This document shows positions 8,232 to 16,456 of a DNA stretch of 49,673 bases, in pieces. The DNA comes from Roseburia sp. (GTDB lineage: Bacteria; Bacillota; Clostridia; Lachnospirales; Lachnospiraceae). The position numbers were made by a program, and so were the translations under genes. The notes under the pieces were generated by a model. That model had not been told where the DNA came from. It made no database searches and was given only the letters and a program-made list of their open reading frames with translations. Numbering within the stretch: the first letter of the stretch is position 1; every line of letters starts with the position of its first letter. Location: positions 232,101 through 281,773 of the forward strand of contig JAGBEG010000012.1 in the NCBI GenBank assembly GCA_017937095.1. Reading direction: 5' to 3'.

Positions 8232-9248
8232 CTATTCCAGATAACTGTCGCAGTCGATCTCCCCGCTCTTGATCTTATCAATGACTTCCTGCACCCTGGC
8301 CTGCTTCTCCTCATCGAAACATGCGCCAAACTGCCCCAGACTGCAGGTTCCGCCTTCCTCAAAGCCCGCTTTGTAATAGCCGCCTTCAAAAGTGCCGTCA
8401 TATGCGGTCTGCATTGCATGATAAATCAATGCTTCATTACTCTGGATAATACTTGTGATGGTAATGTCCGGCGCCGTCTCAAGCGCTTCGGATGGCTGCG
8501 CGATAAAATATGCCCCGCCTGTGCTCTCACATGCTTCCCTCACACCCGCGTCTACTCCGCTGGCAAAGCTGAAAATCACGTCTGCATTGTTCGACTGAAT
8601 CATAGAAAGCCCGATTTCCTTGCCCTTTGCAACGTCCGTCCAGGACCCTGACATAACGGATGTATATGTAATATCCGGGTTTATGTATTCTGCGCCCGCC
8701 TGCATCGTTTTGCTCGCCTTTAAAATTTCCTCTGATTCCTCACCGCCTACAAATCCGATAGAATTTGTCTGTGTCTGCAATGCCGCGATTGCACCTGCCA
8801 CAAATCCGATCTGCGCATTGTTCTGCGACAGGGACATTGCATTGTCCGCTGTATAAGTTCCGTCGATTACCGCAAATTTCACATCCGGGTAATCTTCCGC
8901 CACCTCGGAAATGGCGTCGGAAAGGTCTGTATCCGGGGAAATGATCAAATCAACTCCCGCCTCACAATACTGTTTTACCGTAGACGTCATATTTTCTAAT
9001 TCCACATTCTCTACTTCAAATGTCTTAATGCTGTCAAATTTCTGCGACGCTGCCGCAAATCCATCATGACAACTGGTTCCCCAGCCGCCGTCCTCAAAAG
9101 GGCAGGCGGAGATGTAGGCAACCTGAAAGGTATCGCCCGACGTACCGCTGTCCGCAGTCCCGCTTCCCCCGCATCCTGCAAGCATTCCTGCTGTAAGGGT
9201 TACTGCTGTTCCACATGCCATTGCTTTTCTCAATAAATTTGTTTTCAT
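8232..9248 (-). CDS. BMP family substrate-binding lipoprotein (PnrA/Med-like)
   Basis: A 338-residue secreted lipoprotein. The N-terminus has a basic start, a hydrophobic stretch and a lipobox LAGC with the lipidated cysteine at residue 26, followed by a Gly/Ser/Thr-rich linker. The mature part has the BMP/PnrA pattern: FQVAYISACPFEDGGWGTSCHDGF near the start, DVIFSFASGVDAGVREACESTGGAYFIAQPSE in the second lobe, and repeated D/N residues lining a nucleoside pocket. These proteins capture purine nucleosides or related molecules outside the cell. The gene lies between the deaminase and the ATPase in one operon. The ligand cannot be fixed by eye. Confidence 0.92.
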   Translation of the reverse strand: MKTNLLRKAMACGTAVTLTAGMLAGCGGSGTADSGTSGDTFQVAYISACPFEDGGWGTSCHDGFAAASQKFDSIKTFEVENVELENMTSTVKQYCEAGVDLIISPDTDLSDAISEVAEDYPDVKFAVIDGTYTADNAMSLSQNNAQIGFVAGAIAALQTQTNSIGFVGGEESEEILKASKTMQAGAEYINPDITYTSVMSGSWTDVAKGKEIGLSMIQSNNADVIFSFASGVDAGVREACESTGGAYFIAQPSEALETAPDITITSIIQSNEALIYHAMQTAYDGTFEGGYYKAGFEEGGTCSLGQFGACFDEEKQARVQEVIDKIKSGEIDCDSYLE

Positions 9249-9268
9249 AATATGATCCTCCTGTTTCT

Positions 9269-10624
9269 TTACTCGATTGGTTTTGTAATGTATTTTCTAT
9301 GCATCTCTCTTCGACGCATCCAATCTTTTCCCTGGCGTGCCGCCATCTCGACAATTTCCTTTTCATTTACTCTGGTTGCTTTTCCGTTTCTTACCAGAAT
9401 TTCCCCCTGTACCATGACCGTATCGACATTGCTTCCATTTGCAGAAAATACCAGATTCCAGAGAAGATTCGTGTCATTGCCGTCCCAATAGATGGGCTGA
9501 AGATTTGGTCTTGTACAGTCTACTAATATCATATCTGCACTTTTTCCCGGCTCAATCGAGCCAATCTCATCTTCCATATTTAAAGACCTCGCCCCGTTAA
9601 TGGTCGCCATCCGAAGCATTTCTTTTGCGCCAAATACAAGCGCGTCGCAATGCGTGGCTTTCTGGATCAGCGAACCGAATTTCATCTCCTGGAACAGGTC
9701 CATGCTGTTGTTATCAATCGGCCCATCCGAGCCGATGGAGACATTCACGCCTTCCTGTTTCATCAACGGCGTCCTCGCTACCCCGCATCCAAGCTTTGCC
9801 GCTGACGTCGGGCAATGCGCAAGACTCGTTCCTGTCGCCGCCATTTTCTTAATGTCCTCGTCGCCAATCCATACGCAGTGCGCCAGCAGCGTATGTTCTC
9901 CGAGTATGCCGCGTTCTTCTAAGACCTCGATTGTCGATTTCCCAAACCGCTTGCGGATGGTCTGCTCTTCCTCCATCTGTTCACAGCCATGCGTGTGAAT
10001 GCCGACTCCATATTCTCTCTGACACCGGACGGCGTCTTTATACATCTGTTCACTGCAGTAGAATAAATCCTCCAGCCCCATCCACACACGGATACGCCCG
10101 TTCTTTGTCATGTGATGGCTTTTGATCAGCGCTTCGTTTGTCTCTGTGGTATCAAAAAATGTATATGGCGCGACATCTGCAGCGTACGGCGCCATATGCA
10201 GCCGTATGCCGAGTTCTCCCGCCGCCTCCGCGCTCCGGTGCATGAACCGGTACATATCCATAATTGTGGTCGTACCGTTTTTTAAGCATTCCAGATAACA
10301 TAATCTCGCAGCGTGATAGGCGTCTTCCTCGATGCACGCCCGGTGCTCCAAATCATATACCGGAAGCCACTCGACCATTCTCTGATTCTCCACCACGCCC
10401 CGCATAAGGCTGGAGTGATTATGCGTATCGATCAGTCCCGGCAGCAGCGCCATCCGGTTCTCACCGTCAATAATCTGATCTGCATCCTGCGGAATGGGTA
10501 TTTCTTCTTTATTTCCCACCTGCTCAATTTTTCCATCGCGGATAATGACCGTTCCGTTTTTAATGATATCATCCGTGGCGTTTACCGTAAAAATAATAAC
10601 GTTGGTAACCACTTTACAATTCAT
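9269..10624 (-). CDS. amidohydrolase-family hydrolytic deaminase (chlorohydrolase/TRZ-ATZ group)
   Basis: From the ATG at 10624 the protein has 451 residues, typical for cytosolic TRZ/ATZ, guanine and SAH/MTA deaminases. Metal ligands are visible: H68-x-H70 in LIDTHNHSS, H210 in GIHTHGCEQ, H249 in LLAHCVW and D300 in SIGSDGP; E215 is the likely general base. It hydrolyses an amino (or chloro) group from a heteroaromatic ring and releases ammonia. The reading frame continues upstream to a TTG at 10657, but that start lies in the U-tract of the leader terminator, while GAAAGGGGATG precedes 10624. It is the first gene of the operon with the nucleoside importer and Amt-PII, so a purine or related base is the likely substrate. 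Confidence 0.88.
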   Translation of the reverse strand: MNCKVVTNVIIFTVNATDDIIKNGTVIIRDGKIEQVGNKEEIPIPQDADQIIDGENRMALLPGLIDTHNHSSLMRGVVENQRMVEWLPVYDLEHRACIEEDAYHAARLCYLECLKNGTTTIMDMYRFMHRSAEAAGELGIRLHMAPYAADVAPYTFFDTTETNEALIKSHHMTKNGRIRVWMGLEDLFYCSEQMYKDAVRCQREYGVGIHTHGCEQMEEEQTIRKRFGKSTIEVLEERGILGEHTLLAHCVWIGDEDIKKMAATGTSLAHCPTSAAKLGCGVARTPLMKQEGVNVSIGSDGPIDNNSMDLFQEMKFGSLIQKATHCDALVFGAKEMLRMATINGARSLNMEDEIGSIEPGKSADMILVDCTRPNLQPIYWDGNDTNLLWNLVFSANGSNVDTVMVQGEILVRNGKATRVNEKEIVEMAARQGKDWMRRREMHRKYITKPIE

Positions 10625-10655
10625 AGCTTCATCCCCTTTCGTCCCAGTAACCTGC

Positions 10656-10695
10656 AAAAAAACAAAAAGATGCTATGCGCCTGCATAACATCTTT
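10656..10695 (-). terminator. intrinsic terminator in the leader of the deaminase operon (attenuator)
   Basis: On the minus strand a 13-bp stem (AAAGATGTTATGC with GCATAGCATCTTT, one G-U pair) closes a 4-base AGGC loop. It is followed by TTTTTGTTTTTTT. It lies between the operon promoter (10730-10758) and the start codon at 10624, so it can only act on this operon's own leader. The short upstream leader could pair through a run of A with the U-tract as an antiterminator; that is speculative. Confidence 0.75.
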
Positions 10696-10729
10696 GTTAT
10701 TCTTTGCCTGTTGTTTTTTACTTGTTGCT

Positions 10730-10758
10730 ATGATATTATATTCAAAACCGTTTTTCAA
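10730..10758 (-). promoter_or_regulatory. promoter of the deaminase/importer/Amt operon
   Basis: TTGAAA, a 17-base spacer and TATCAT on the minus strand. Transcription would start about 35 bases before the leader terminator stem. Confidence 0.55.
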
Positions 10759-10765
10759 CTTACTA

Positions 10766-10811
10766 TTTGTATGAATAATCCATTAAAAAACTTACATTTT
10801 GTATGATTATC
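10766..10811. promoter_or_regulatory. direct repeat between the divergent PucR gene and deaminase operon
   Basis: Two near-identical copies, TTTGTATGAATAATC at 10766-10780 and TTTGTATGATTATC at 10798-10811, 32 bases apart and differing by one base insertion. They lie between the two divergent transcription units. They could be a binding site for the PucR-type regulator; the second copy ends just before its ribosome binding site. Confidence 0.3.
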
Positions 10812-10821
10812 GGAGGCTTCT

Positions 10822-12405
10822 ATGACATTAAAGGATTTTCTTTCCCTGCCATTTACCAGTGATTTTCACCTTCTCAATGACATCCCGGATATCGGCAGTA
10901 TTCCGGTCGAATACATATCGATTCTGGAACCGCCGGTGGAAAACTTTGTGCGCAACAATGAAATCATTCTCTCCACGGCTCTGTCCGTCCGCGACAAGCC
11001 GGAAGAGCTGTATGATTTTATTTACGGCATTCATGCGGCAGGCGCAGCCGCCATTGTCTTTGCATTTCCGAATGACGACTTTTCCAAACTAAATTCCCAG
11101 CTTCCTCTATTTGAAAAGCTTCGTTTTCCGATTATATCCATGTCATGGGATCATCTCTTCTCCGACGTCGTGGAGAACACCCTGAAAGAAATCTGGGCAG
11201 TCGACAACGAGACGCAGTCTTATCTGGAATCCATGCAGCGGGAACTGTTAAATTATTATATACAGGGAAAGACTCTCGATGATGCGGCGGAGCTTTTATA
11301 TAAATATCTCGCCAGCGATATTCTGATTTTAGATACGAACCATCACATTCTCGGAAAGAACCGTAACCTTCGTACCCTCTCTTCCGCTAATGTGCCAGAC
11401 GCCCGTATGGAGAACTTCGGCAGAATTGAAATTGCTTCCAGCGCGCATCTTTACGGCTATGTCCTGATCGACTCCGCTACCTGCGCCGTGACCCTGCACA
11501 CCTCCGCCGGCATCCAGTGTATCAGCACCCCTTTGACACTCTGGTTCGATCGCGAATGGTCGATCACTGCCTCTAAGATGAAGTCCAAGGAAGATTTCGT
11601 CTGGAAGCTTGCCCATCACGAATATACTTCCCCGCAGGACGCCCTTTCCAAAGCCGATCTTCTCGGTTTTAAGGTCGATGTCTCCTACGCCTGTCTTGTG
11701 GCAGACATCTCTTCCGGGAGCAGTTCTGACCGGAATACCGATGTATACACAAGTTCCTCTACCTTTCAGTCAAGCACCATGATTGAGGAGCAGGTCATTT
11801 TCTCAGCGCATGAGATGGGCTTTGCCGTGATGACCGCTCTGCACAAACAGCGTCTTATTATTTTTCTTGAGACGCCTGAAAATACGCTTTCCTCGACGCT
11901 TGCCGAAAAGTATCTCGACTTTTTTGAGCAAAATATCCGGCAGTCCACCCCGACGCTTCGTTTTCTGTGGGGCTATGACAATCTCGGACGCTCCATCGAC
12001 TCGCTTTATCTGGGGTATAAAAATGCTGTGACCGCACTGCGTCTTTGCCGGGATTCGCACGGTACGATTTCACGCAGTTGCTTCCAGCATTCCATCCTGC
12101 CCAAGGCAGTCTCGCTGCTCTGTGCAAATCAGGAAATCGTTGCTATGGCGAACAGCGTACTCCATGAGCTTCTTGCCTATGACGCCGAGAAAAATACCGA
12201 TTATCTGGAAACCTTAAAAATCTATATTGATACGAATTATAACATAAGCGAGACCGCCCGCATGATGCATCTTCACAGGCAGTCTCTCCTATATCGTCTG
12301 GAGAAGCTTGAATCCCTGTGCAATCTCTCCCTGAAAAAACACGAGGATCTGTTTCTCCTTGAAATCTGTATTATGATCCTGAAGAATCAGACATCCTACA
12401 CCTGA
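10822..12405 (+). CDS. PucR family transcriptional regulator
   Basis: A 527-residue regulator. Residues 1 to about 125 are the PucR N-terminal (purine catabolism) domain. The central part holds a GGDEF-like/CdaR fold with the SYACLVADIS segment. The last about 60 residues are the PucR-type helix-turn-helix: LETLKIYIDTNYNISETARMMHLHRQSLLYRLEKLE. This class responds to purine or nitrogen status in Firmicutes. It is divergent from the deaminase/nucleoside transporter/Amt-PII operon and is the obvious candidate to control it. Its 3' end overlaps the convergent permease gene (12396) by 10 bases. CGGAGG precedes the start. Confidence 0.9.
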   Translation: MTLKDFLSLPFTSDFHLLNDIPDIGSIPVEYISILEPPVENFVRNNEIILSTALSVRDKPEELYDFIYGIHAAGAAAIVFAFPNDDFSKLNSQLPLFEKLRFPIISMSWDHLFSDVVENTLKEIWAVDNETQSYLESMQRELLNYYIQGKTLDDAAELLYKYLASDILILDTNHHILGKNRNLRTLSSANVPDARMENFGRIEIASSAHLYGYVLIDSATCAVTLHTSAGIQCISTPLTLWFDREWSITASKMKSKEDFVWKLAHHEYTSPQDALSKADLLGFKVDVSYACLVADISSGSSSDRNTDVYTSSSTFQSSTMIEEQVIFSAHEMGFAVMTALHKQRLIIFLETPENTLSSTLAEKYLDFFEQNIRQSTPTLRFLWGYDNLGRSIDSLYLGYKNAVTALRLCRDSHGTISRSCFQHSILPKAVSLLCANQEIVAMANSVLHELLAYDAEKNTDYLETLKIYIDTNYNISETARMMHLHRQSLLYRLEKLESLCNLSLKKHEDLFLLEICIMILKNQTSYT

Positions 12406-14432
12406 TTCCCGACAATCTTATAATAGCTGCGCGAGGTCAGAATAAATACCAGCAGATAGATGATGAAAAATACAAGCGCCGTGCCCGCCACACACAGGGC
12501 GAACAGCGTTGTGTTCGTCAGTGAAAATGCAGACAGAATGTACTTTATCATCGGAAATGCAATAATGATGTGCACGACTGCGACCACGATCGGCAGGAAA
12601 AATACCGTGAGCACCTGCGAGCGGATCGCACGTCTGACCTCCGCGCTGCTCATGCCGACCTTCTCCATAATCGCGTAGCGCTCCTTATCCTCATACCCCT
12701 CTGAAATCTGCTTGTAGAAAATGATAAGTACTGTTACCATAAGGAACATCGCGCCGAGGAACAATCCAAGGAACAAAAATCCTCCGTTTAAAGAGTAATA
12801 ATCGCTCCTGTTTTCTTCCCTGCACTCCAGAAAGATACCGCTATAGGATGCATCCTCTGAGGCGGTCGCAGTCTCCCAGGCTGCTGCCGCATCTCTTACT
12901 GCACGCTCCGCCGCAAGCTTCTCCTCTGCCGTTCCGTCAATCTCATAGCCTGCATCATACTGGATGCGGAGTGTGACGCGCTCCTGATCCCAGTTCTGCC
13001 CCAGCCGCTCAAAAATCTGTGCAAATTCTGTCTCATCCGGCACAATCAGATATGCACCGCCGCCCGCAATCGACGTCAGATAATCGTCTTCGTCCTCCGG
13101 ATAACCGGCGCTTTCCTTTACGTTGTACGTCTTTCCGGCAAACTCCAGCGTCTCTCCCTCGTAAAACGGCGTCGCCGCAACTGCAATCTCTCCTTCCTCC
13201 AGCGGCGCTACCGTATTTCCCGTCAGCGACTCATACCCCTCTCTCGTCACGACTTCCAGCAATGCAACATCCGGGATGCTGTAATCCGTTCCCGCCCCGA
13301 TGCCTGTAACAGAAAATCCGCTCTCTTTGCGCACTGCCGTCATAGACATATTCAGATACGCATGCCGCGCGGTCACAACTCTGCCGGACGCTTTTATGGA
13401 ATCCTCCATTGCTACATCAAGTGATTCAGGATGCTCCGGCATGGCATTATAATAGGCAGTTGCTATGATTTCCTTTGGGAAACGCTCCTTTAGCATATCC
13501 TCGATGCCAAGATACATGCAGACTGTCGTAGACACTGTGACTAAGACCATCGTAGACAGAATACAGATATTTGCCAGTCCCACGGCATTCTGCTTCATCC
13601 GGTAAATCATTCCGGAGACAGTTGTAAAATGTTTTGGCTGGTAATAATAGTTCTTATTTTTGCGGAGAAGCTTTAACAGCGCAATACTTCCCGCCGTGAA
13701 CAGACAATACGTGCCTACAATGACAAGAAGCACCGCAACAAAGAATAACGTAATCGCCGATACGGCATCCTCCACAGCAAGCGCCATATAATAACCGCCT
13801 CCGAGCGCCGCAAGCCCGATGAGCGTCAGCAAAATCTTCGTCTTTGGCTCACGCTCTCCTTTACTCCCGCCATGCAGCAGCTCGATCGGATTTGCAAGCC
13901 GGATCTGCATCAGGTTATAGCACAATGCCGCCGCATAGATGATTACAAATGTGATAATTACGCCGCGCACTCCCTCTACCGAGATCATAAACGGAATCGC
14001 CGCGTCAAGTCCCGTCATACGGTACAGCAGCATCGCAAAAAACTTGTTGAACACGATGCCGAACGCCAGTCCTCCCGCAATCGTCACCGCCGCAGTAAAA
14101 AGCATTTCCAATGTAAGTACCTTTGCAATATGCTTCTTCTCCATACCGAGAATGTTGTAGACGCCAAGCTCTTTTTTTCTCCGCTTTATGATGAAGCTGT
14201 TCGTATAGAAGAGAAATATCGCCGCAAACACTCTTACAATCGTCACTCCCAGTAAAAGTGTCGCTGCAACCGTCTCCCCGCCGTTCATTTCCTGCAGTCC
14301 CGGATTGTATGCCATCGCCATCACCAGATAGAGCATTGCCGCCGAAAGACCTCCCGCCAGAAGATACGGCAGGTAGAACTGCTTGTTATTGCGAATATTT
14401 GTCGCCGCCAGTTTCGGGTATAATTTACGCAT
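12396..14432 (-). CDS. ABC transporter permease, BceB/FtsX type
   Basis: A 678-residue permease from the ATG at 14432; an in-frame GTG at 14444 is less likely. Four N-terminal helices including the FIIKRRKKELGVYNILGMEKKHI coupling loop (the EL/F-G-V-x-x-x-L-G-M motif of FtsX proteins) are followed by helices 5-6, an extracellular domain of about 200 residues, and four C-terminal helices with EKVGMSSAEVRRAI. This is the BceB/VraG architecture used in peptide-antibiotic sensing and resistance. It overlaps the ATPase gene by 8 bases. No sensor kinase is adjacent; the orphan two-component system at 24991-26709 is a candidate partner. Confidence 0.88.
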   Translation of the reverse strand: MRKLYPKLAATNIRNNKQFYLPYLLAGGLSAAMLYLVMAMAYNPGLQEMNGGETVAATLLLGVTIVRVFAAIFLFYTNSFIIKRRKKELGVYNILGMEKKHIAKVLTLEMLFTAAVTIAGGLAFGIVFNKFFAMLLYRMTGLDAAIPFMISVEGVRGVIITFVIIYAAALCYNLMQIRLANPIELLHGGSKGEREPKTKILLTLIGLAALGGGYYMALAVEDAVSAITLFFVAVLLVIVGTYCLFTAGSIALLKLLRKNKNYYYQPKHFTTVSGMIYRMKQNAVGLANICILSTMVLVTVSTTVCMYLGIEDMLKERFPKEIIATAYYNAMPEHPESLDVAMEDSIKASGRVVTARHAYLNMSMTAVRKESGFSVTGIGAGTDYSIPDVALLEVVTREGYESLTGNTVAPLEEGEIAVAATPFYEGETLEFAGKTYNVKESAGYPEDEDDYLTSIAGGGAYLIVPDETEFAQIFERLGQNWDQERVTLRIQYDAGYEIDGTAEEKLAAERAVRDAAAAWETATASEDASYSGIFLECREENRSDYYSLNGGFLFLGLFLGAMFLMVTVLIIFYKQISEGYEDKERYAIMEKVGMSSAEVRRAIRSQVLTVFFLPIVVAVVHIIIAFPMIKYILSAFSLTNTTLFALCVAGTALVFFIIYLLVFILTSRSYYKIVGNQV

Positions 14433-15192
14433 ATATCTCACCACCTGTCGTTAAGATTGTCAGCGTGTCGGAAATCTTCGCGTACAGCTCCTCGTTGCTC
14501 ATGTTTCCGCGGTAAAGCTGATGGAATACCTCACCGTCCTTGATGAAAAGCACGCGCTTTGCATGGCTCGCCGCCTTCGTGGAGTGCGTTACCATAAGAA
14601 TCGTCTGCCCGTCGTCATTGATGCTGTTAAAGAGGCGGAGCAGGCTGTCTGTCGCCTTGGAATCAAGCGCTCCGGTCGGCTCATCCGCCAGAATCAACTG
14701 CGGTTTTGTAATCAGCGCCCGCGCGACCGCCGCACGCTGCTTCTGCCCGCCGGACACCTCATACGGATATTTTTCCAGAAGGGCGGTAATACCAAGCTTC
14801 TCTGCAATCGGTGCAATGCGCTTCTCCATCTCTCCTACCGGCACACCCGAAAGTACTAACGGAAGAAAAATGTTATCCTTCAGTGAAAAATTATCCAGCA
14901 GATTAAAGTCCTGAAATACAAACCCGAGGTTTTCTCTCCGAAACTGGGAAATCTCCTTCTCCCGGATTTTCACGATATTTTTACCGTTTAAGAGCACCTC
15001 TCCGGCAGTCGGCTTATCAAGCGCCGCTAAGATGTTTAAGAGCGTCGTCTTGCCGGAACCGGATTCCCCCATAATTGCGACGTACTCTCCTTCCTCCACG
15101 GAGAAGTTGAGATTGGAGAGCGCCTGTACCTGATTGCCTCCGAAACGTGTCGTATATATCTTCTTTAAATTATTTACTTCTAAGATCGCCAT
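14425..15192 (-). CDS. ABC transporter ATP-binding protein, BceA type
   Basis: A 255-residue ATPase with Walker A IMGESGSGKTT, Q-loop GFVFQDFNLLDNFSLKDN, signature VSGGQKQR, Walker [15 protein letters not shown] and switch H in LMVTHSTKAAS. The QDFNLLD and DEPTGALD boxes are typical of BceA/YxdL-type peptide detoxification transporters. The C-terminal tail (KDGEVFHQLYRGN) also fits that group. It is preceded by a 37-codon membrane-peptide gene and followed, with overlap, by the BceB-like permease. Confidence 0.92.
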   Translation of the reverse strand: MAILEVNNLKKIYTTRFGGNQVQALSNLNFSVEEGEYVAIMGESGSGKTTLLNILAALDKPTAGEVLLNGKNIVKIREKEISQFRRENLGFVFQDFNLLDNFSLKDNIFLPLVLSGVPVGEMEKRIAPIAEKLGITALLEKYPYEVSGGQKQRAAVARALITKPQLILADEPTGALDSKATDSLLRLFNSINDDGQTILMVTHSTKAASHAKRVLFIKDGEVFHQLYRGNMSNEELYAKISDTLTILTTGGEIYA

Positions 15193-15283
15193 TTCTTTCT
15201 TTCCTTCCTTTTCTGATAAAATATAATCCCCATGCCATCACGCAGATACAAAAGATTACGCCTCTCGCTATGCTTTTTTTCAT
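15170..15283 (-). CDS. small single-span membrane peptide, 37 residues
   Basis: The reading frame MKKSIARGVIFCICVMAWG... is preceded by GGAGG 7-8 bases before its ATG at 15283. It begins 15 bases after the DUF4003 stop codon and overlaps the BceA-like start by 23 bases in another frame. It has a basic start, one hydrophobic span (about residues 5-23) and a very basic tail (IRKGRKERNGDLRSK). Small membrane peptides are sometimes regulators of adjacent transporters. No family is recognised, so this rests on the ribosome binding site, spacing and membrane character. Confidence 0.5.
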   Translation of the reverse strand: MKKSIARGVIFCICVMAWGLYFIRKGRKERNGDLRSK

Positions 15284-15298
15284 ATATTGTTCCTCCGT

Positions 15299-16285
15299 TT
15301 AATTAGAAGCTGCGCTTGCCGCCGCCGCGGTTCCCGCTGCAATCGCCGCGCACATTGCAATCTGCTGCGCTATCAGCATGGAAATCGTTCCGTTTACCGC
15401 CGTCGCCTGCATTGTGCTTGCACCGGGCGCCTCCTTCTGCGCCAGAAGACCCGCATACATCAGGCGCTGCTTCTTATTTACGCTCCCCAAAACGCCAAAG
15501 CCTTTCTGTCCGGCAAGCCATTTGTCGATTTCCACTACATCCGCAACGAGTTCTTCGGCGTTTCCTTCGGACATCGCCAGCACTCCAAGCGTCGGCAGCT
15601 CGTATCCCTTGCCATACTTGCATCCCGCATCACGGAGGGCCTCATAAAATGCTACCGTCCGCTCGCATTTGCGCTCTGACGGTCCGTCGTATAATGCAAG
15701 GACGCAGGCAAGCGACAATGTGGGATTTGACGGAGCGATCTGCCCTTTCAGCTTGCAGTAACAATTTTCCGTCTCAGCAATCAATGCATCGTCCGCTTTC
15801 TCAGACATCGCCATAAGCACGCACATTGCGTCATCCTCTTTCGAAGTCAGAAACGGGTGTTCCGCTTTCAGCCCATTGTAAATCTTCTCCGTGCGAAGTA
15901 CGATGTTCTCATACTCCTCCGCCTTTGCCAGCCGCGCCACGGTGATTGCCGCATAAGCCAAATACTCGGAAGCATGGAGTTTCTTTTTCAGCATTCCATA
16001 AATCATCAGTGCGTCCTCAAGCACCTGCTCCGGGTTTTCACTGACCGCCAGCATGGAAATAATCGGCATTTTCGCCGTCCCCCGGAAATTAGAAAATAAT
16101 CCTACATTTTTCTTTAACAATGCTTTGGCATTTTTTAAGTCTGTTTCCCCGACGCGCTTATTCTCCGCCGCGTATACGGCTGCGCAGGCTAAATACGTCA
16201 TCCCGTTCTCCAATGAAAATTCCTGTTTGACCGCATCTCTATTTTCAATAAATTCTTCACAGTAAGCTCTTGTCTGTTCCTTCAT
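15299..16285 (-). CDS. DUF4003 family protein
   Basis: A 328-residue, mostly helical, alanine-rich cytosolic protein resembling the DUF4003 family: YLACAAVYAAENKRV near the start and repeated 'LA..AV...' and 'E.A..ETE..Y..LK' helical units that look like an alpha-solenoid. The C-terminus (about residues 295-328) is a hydrophobic Ala-rich stretch. Function of the family is not known to me. It is the first gene of the operon with the small peptide and the BceAB-like transporter, so a role in that system (bacitracin/lantibiotic-type stress) is a guess from context. AAGGAGC precedes the start. Confidence 0.65.
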   Translation of the reverse strand: MKEQTRAYCEEFIENRDAVKQEFSLENGMTYLACAAVYAAENKRVGETDLKNAKALLKKNVGLFSNFRGTAKMPIISMLAVSENPEQVLEDALMIYGMLKKKLHASEYLAYAAITVARLAKAEEYENIVLRTEKIYNGLKAEHPFLTSKEDDAMCVLMAMSEKADDALIAETENCYCKLKGQIAPSNPTLSLACVLALYDGPSERKCERTVAFYEALRDAGCKYGKGYELPTLGVLAMSEGNAEELVADVVEIDKWLAGQKGFGVLGSVNKKQRLMYAGLLAQKEAPGASTMQATAVNGTISMLIAQQIAMCAAIAAGTAAAASAASN

Positions 16286-16331
16286 AATTTTGCTCCTTCC
16301 TTTTGTTCTTTGAACTGTACCCAGTATAACA

Positions 16332-16377
16332 AAAGGGGAAAACGCCAGCCATCGATTTAGCTGACATTTTCCCCTTT
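16332..16377 (-). terminator. intrinsic terminator of the YtrA/B-type operon, overlapping the next promoter
   Basis: An 11-bp stem (AAAGGGGAAAA with TTTTCCCCTTT) plus an inner 4-bp CAGC/GCTG stem. On the minus strand it is followed by TTTTGTTATAC. The same TATACT (16323-16328) can be the -10 element for the DUF4003 operon. It lies 80 bases after the stop codon at 16457. Confidence 0.6.
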
Positions 16378-16381
16378 ATTT

Positions 16382-16397
16382 CTTACAGTTTTGTAAG
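16382..16397. promoter_or_regulatory. candidate BceR-type operator upstream of the DUF4003/BceAB-like operon
   Basis: A perfect 16-bp inverted repeat CTTACA-GTTT-TGTAAG. It is centred about 64 bases upstream of a TATACT -10 element whose -35 region is poor, as expected for an activated promoter. A second copy of the pattern (CTTACA-TTTT-TGTTAG) lies before the other Bce-like transporter at 44914-44929. The 4-base spacing matches what I recall of BceR-family main sites. Confidence 0.5.
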
Positions 16398-16456
16398 GTT
16401 GGACTATTTCTGCCCCAAAATGATAACACTTCCGTATCTTTATCCGGGCGAGAATG

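Noticed and set aside
10656-10758. Purine (guanine/adenine) riboswitch before the deaminase operon
   Set aside because: The leader before the terminator is only about 35 bases; the three-way junction with conserved loops of the purine aptamer is absent.
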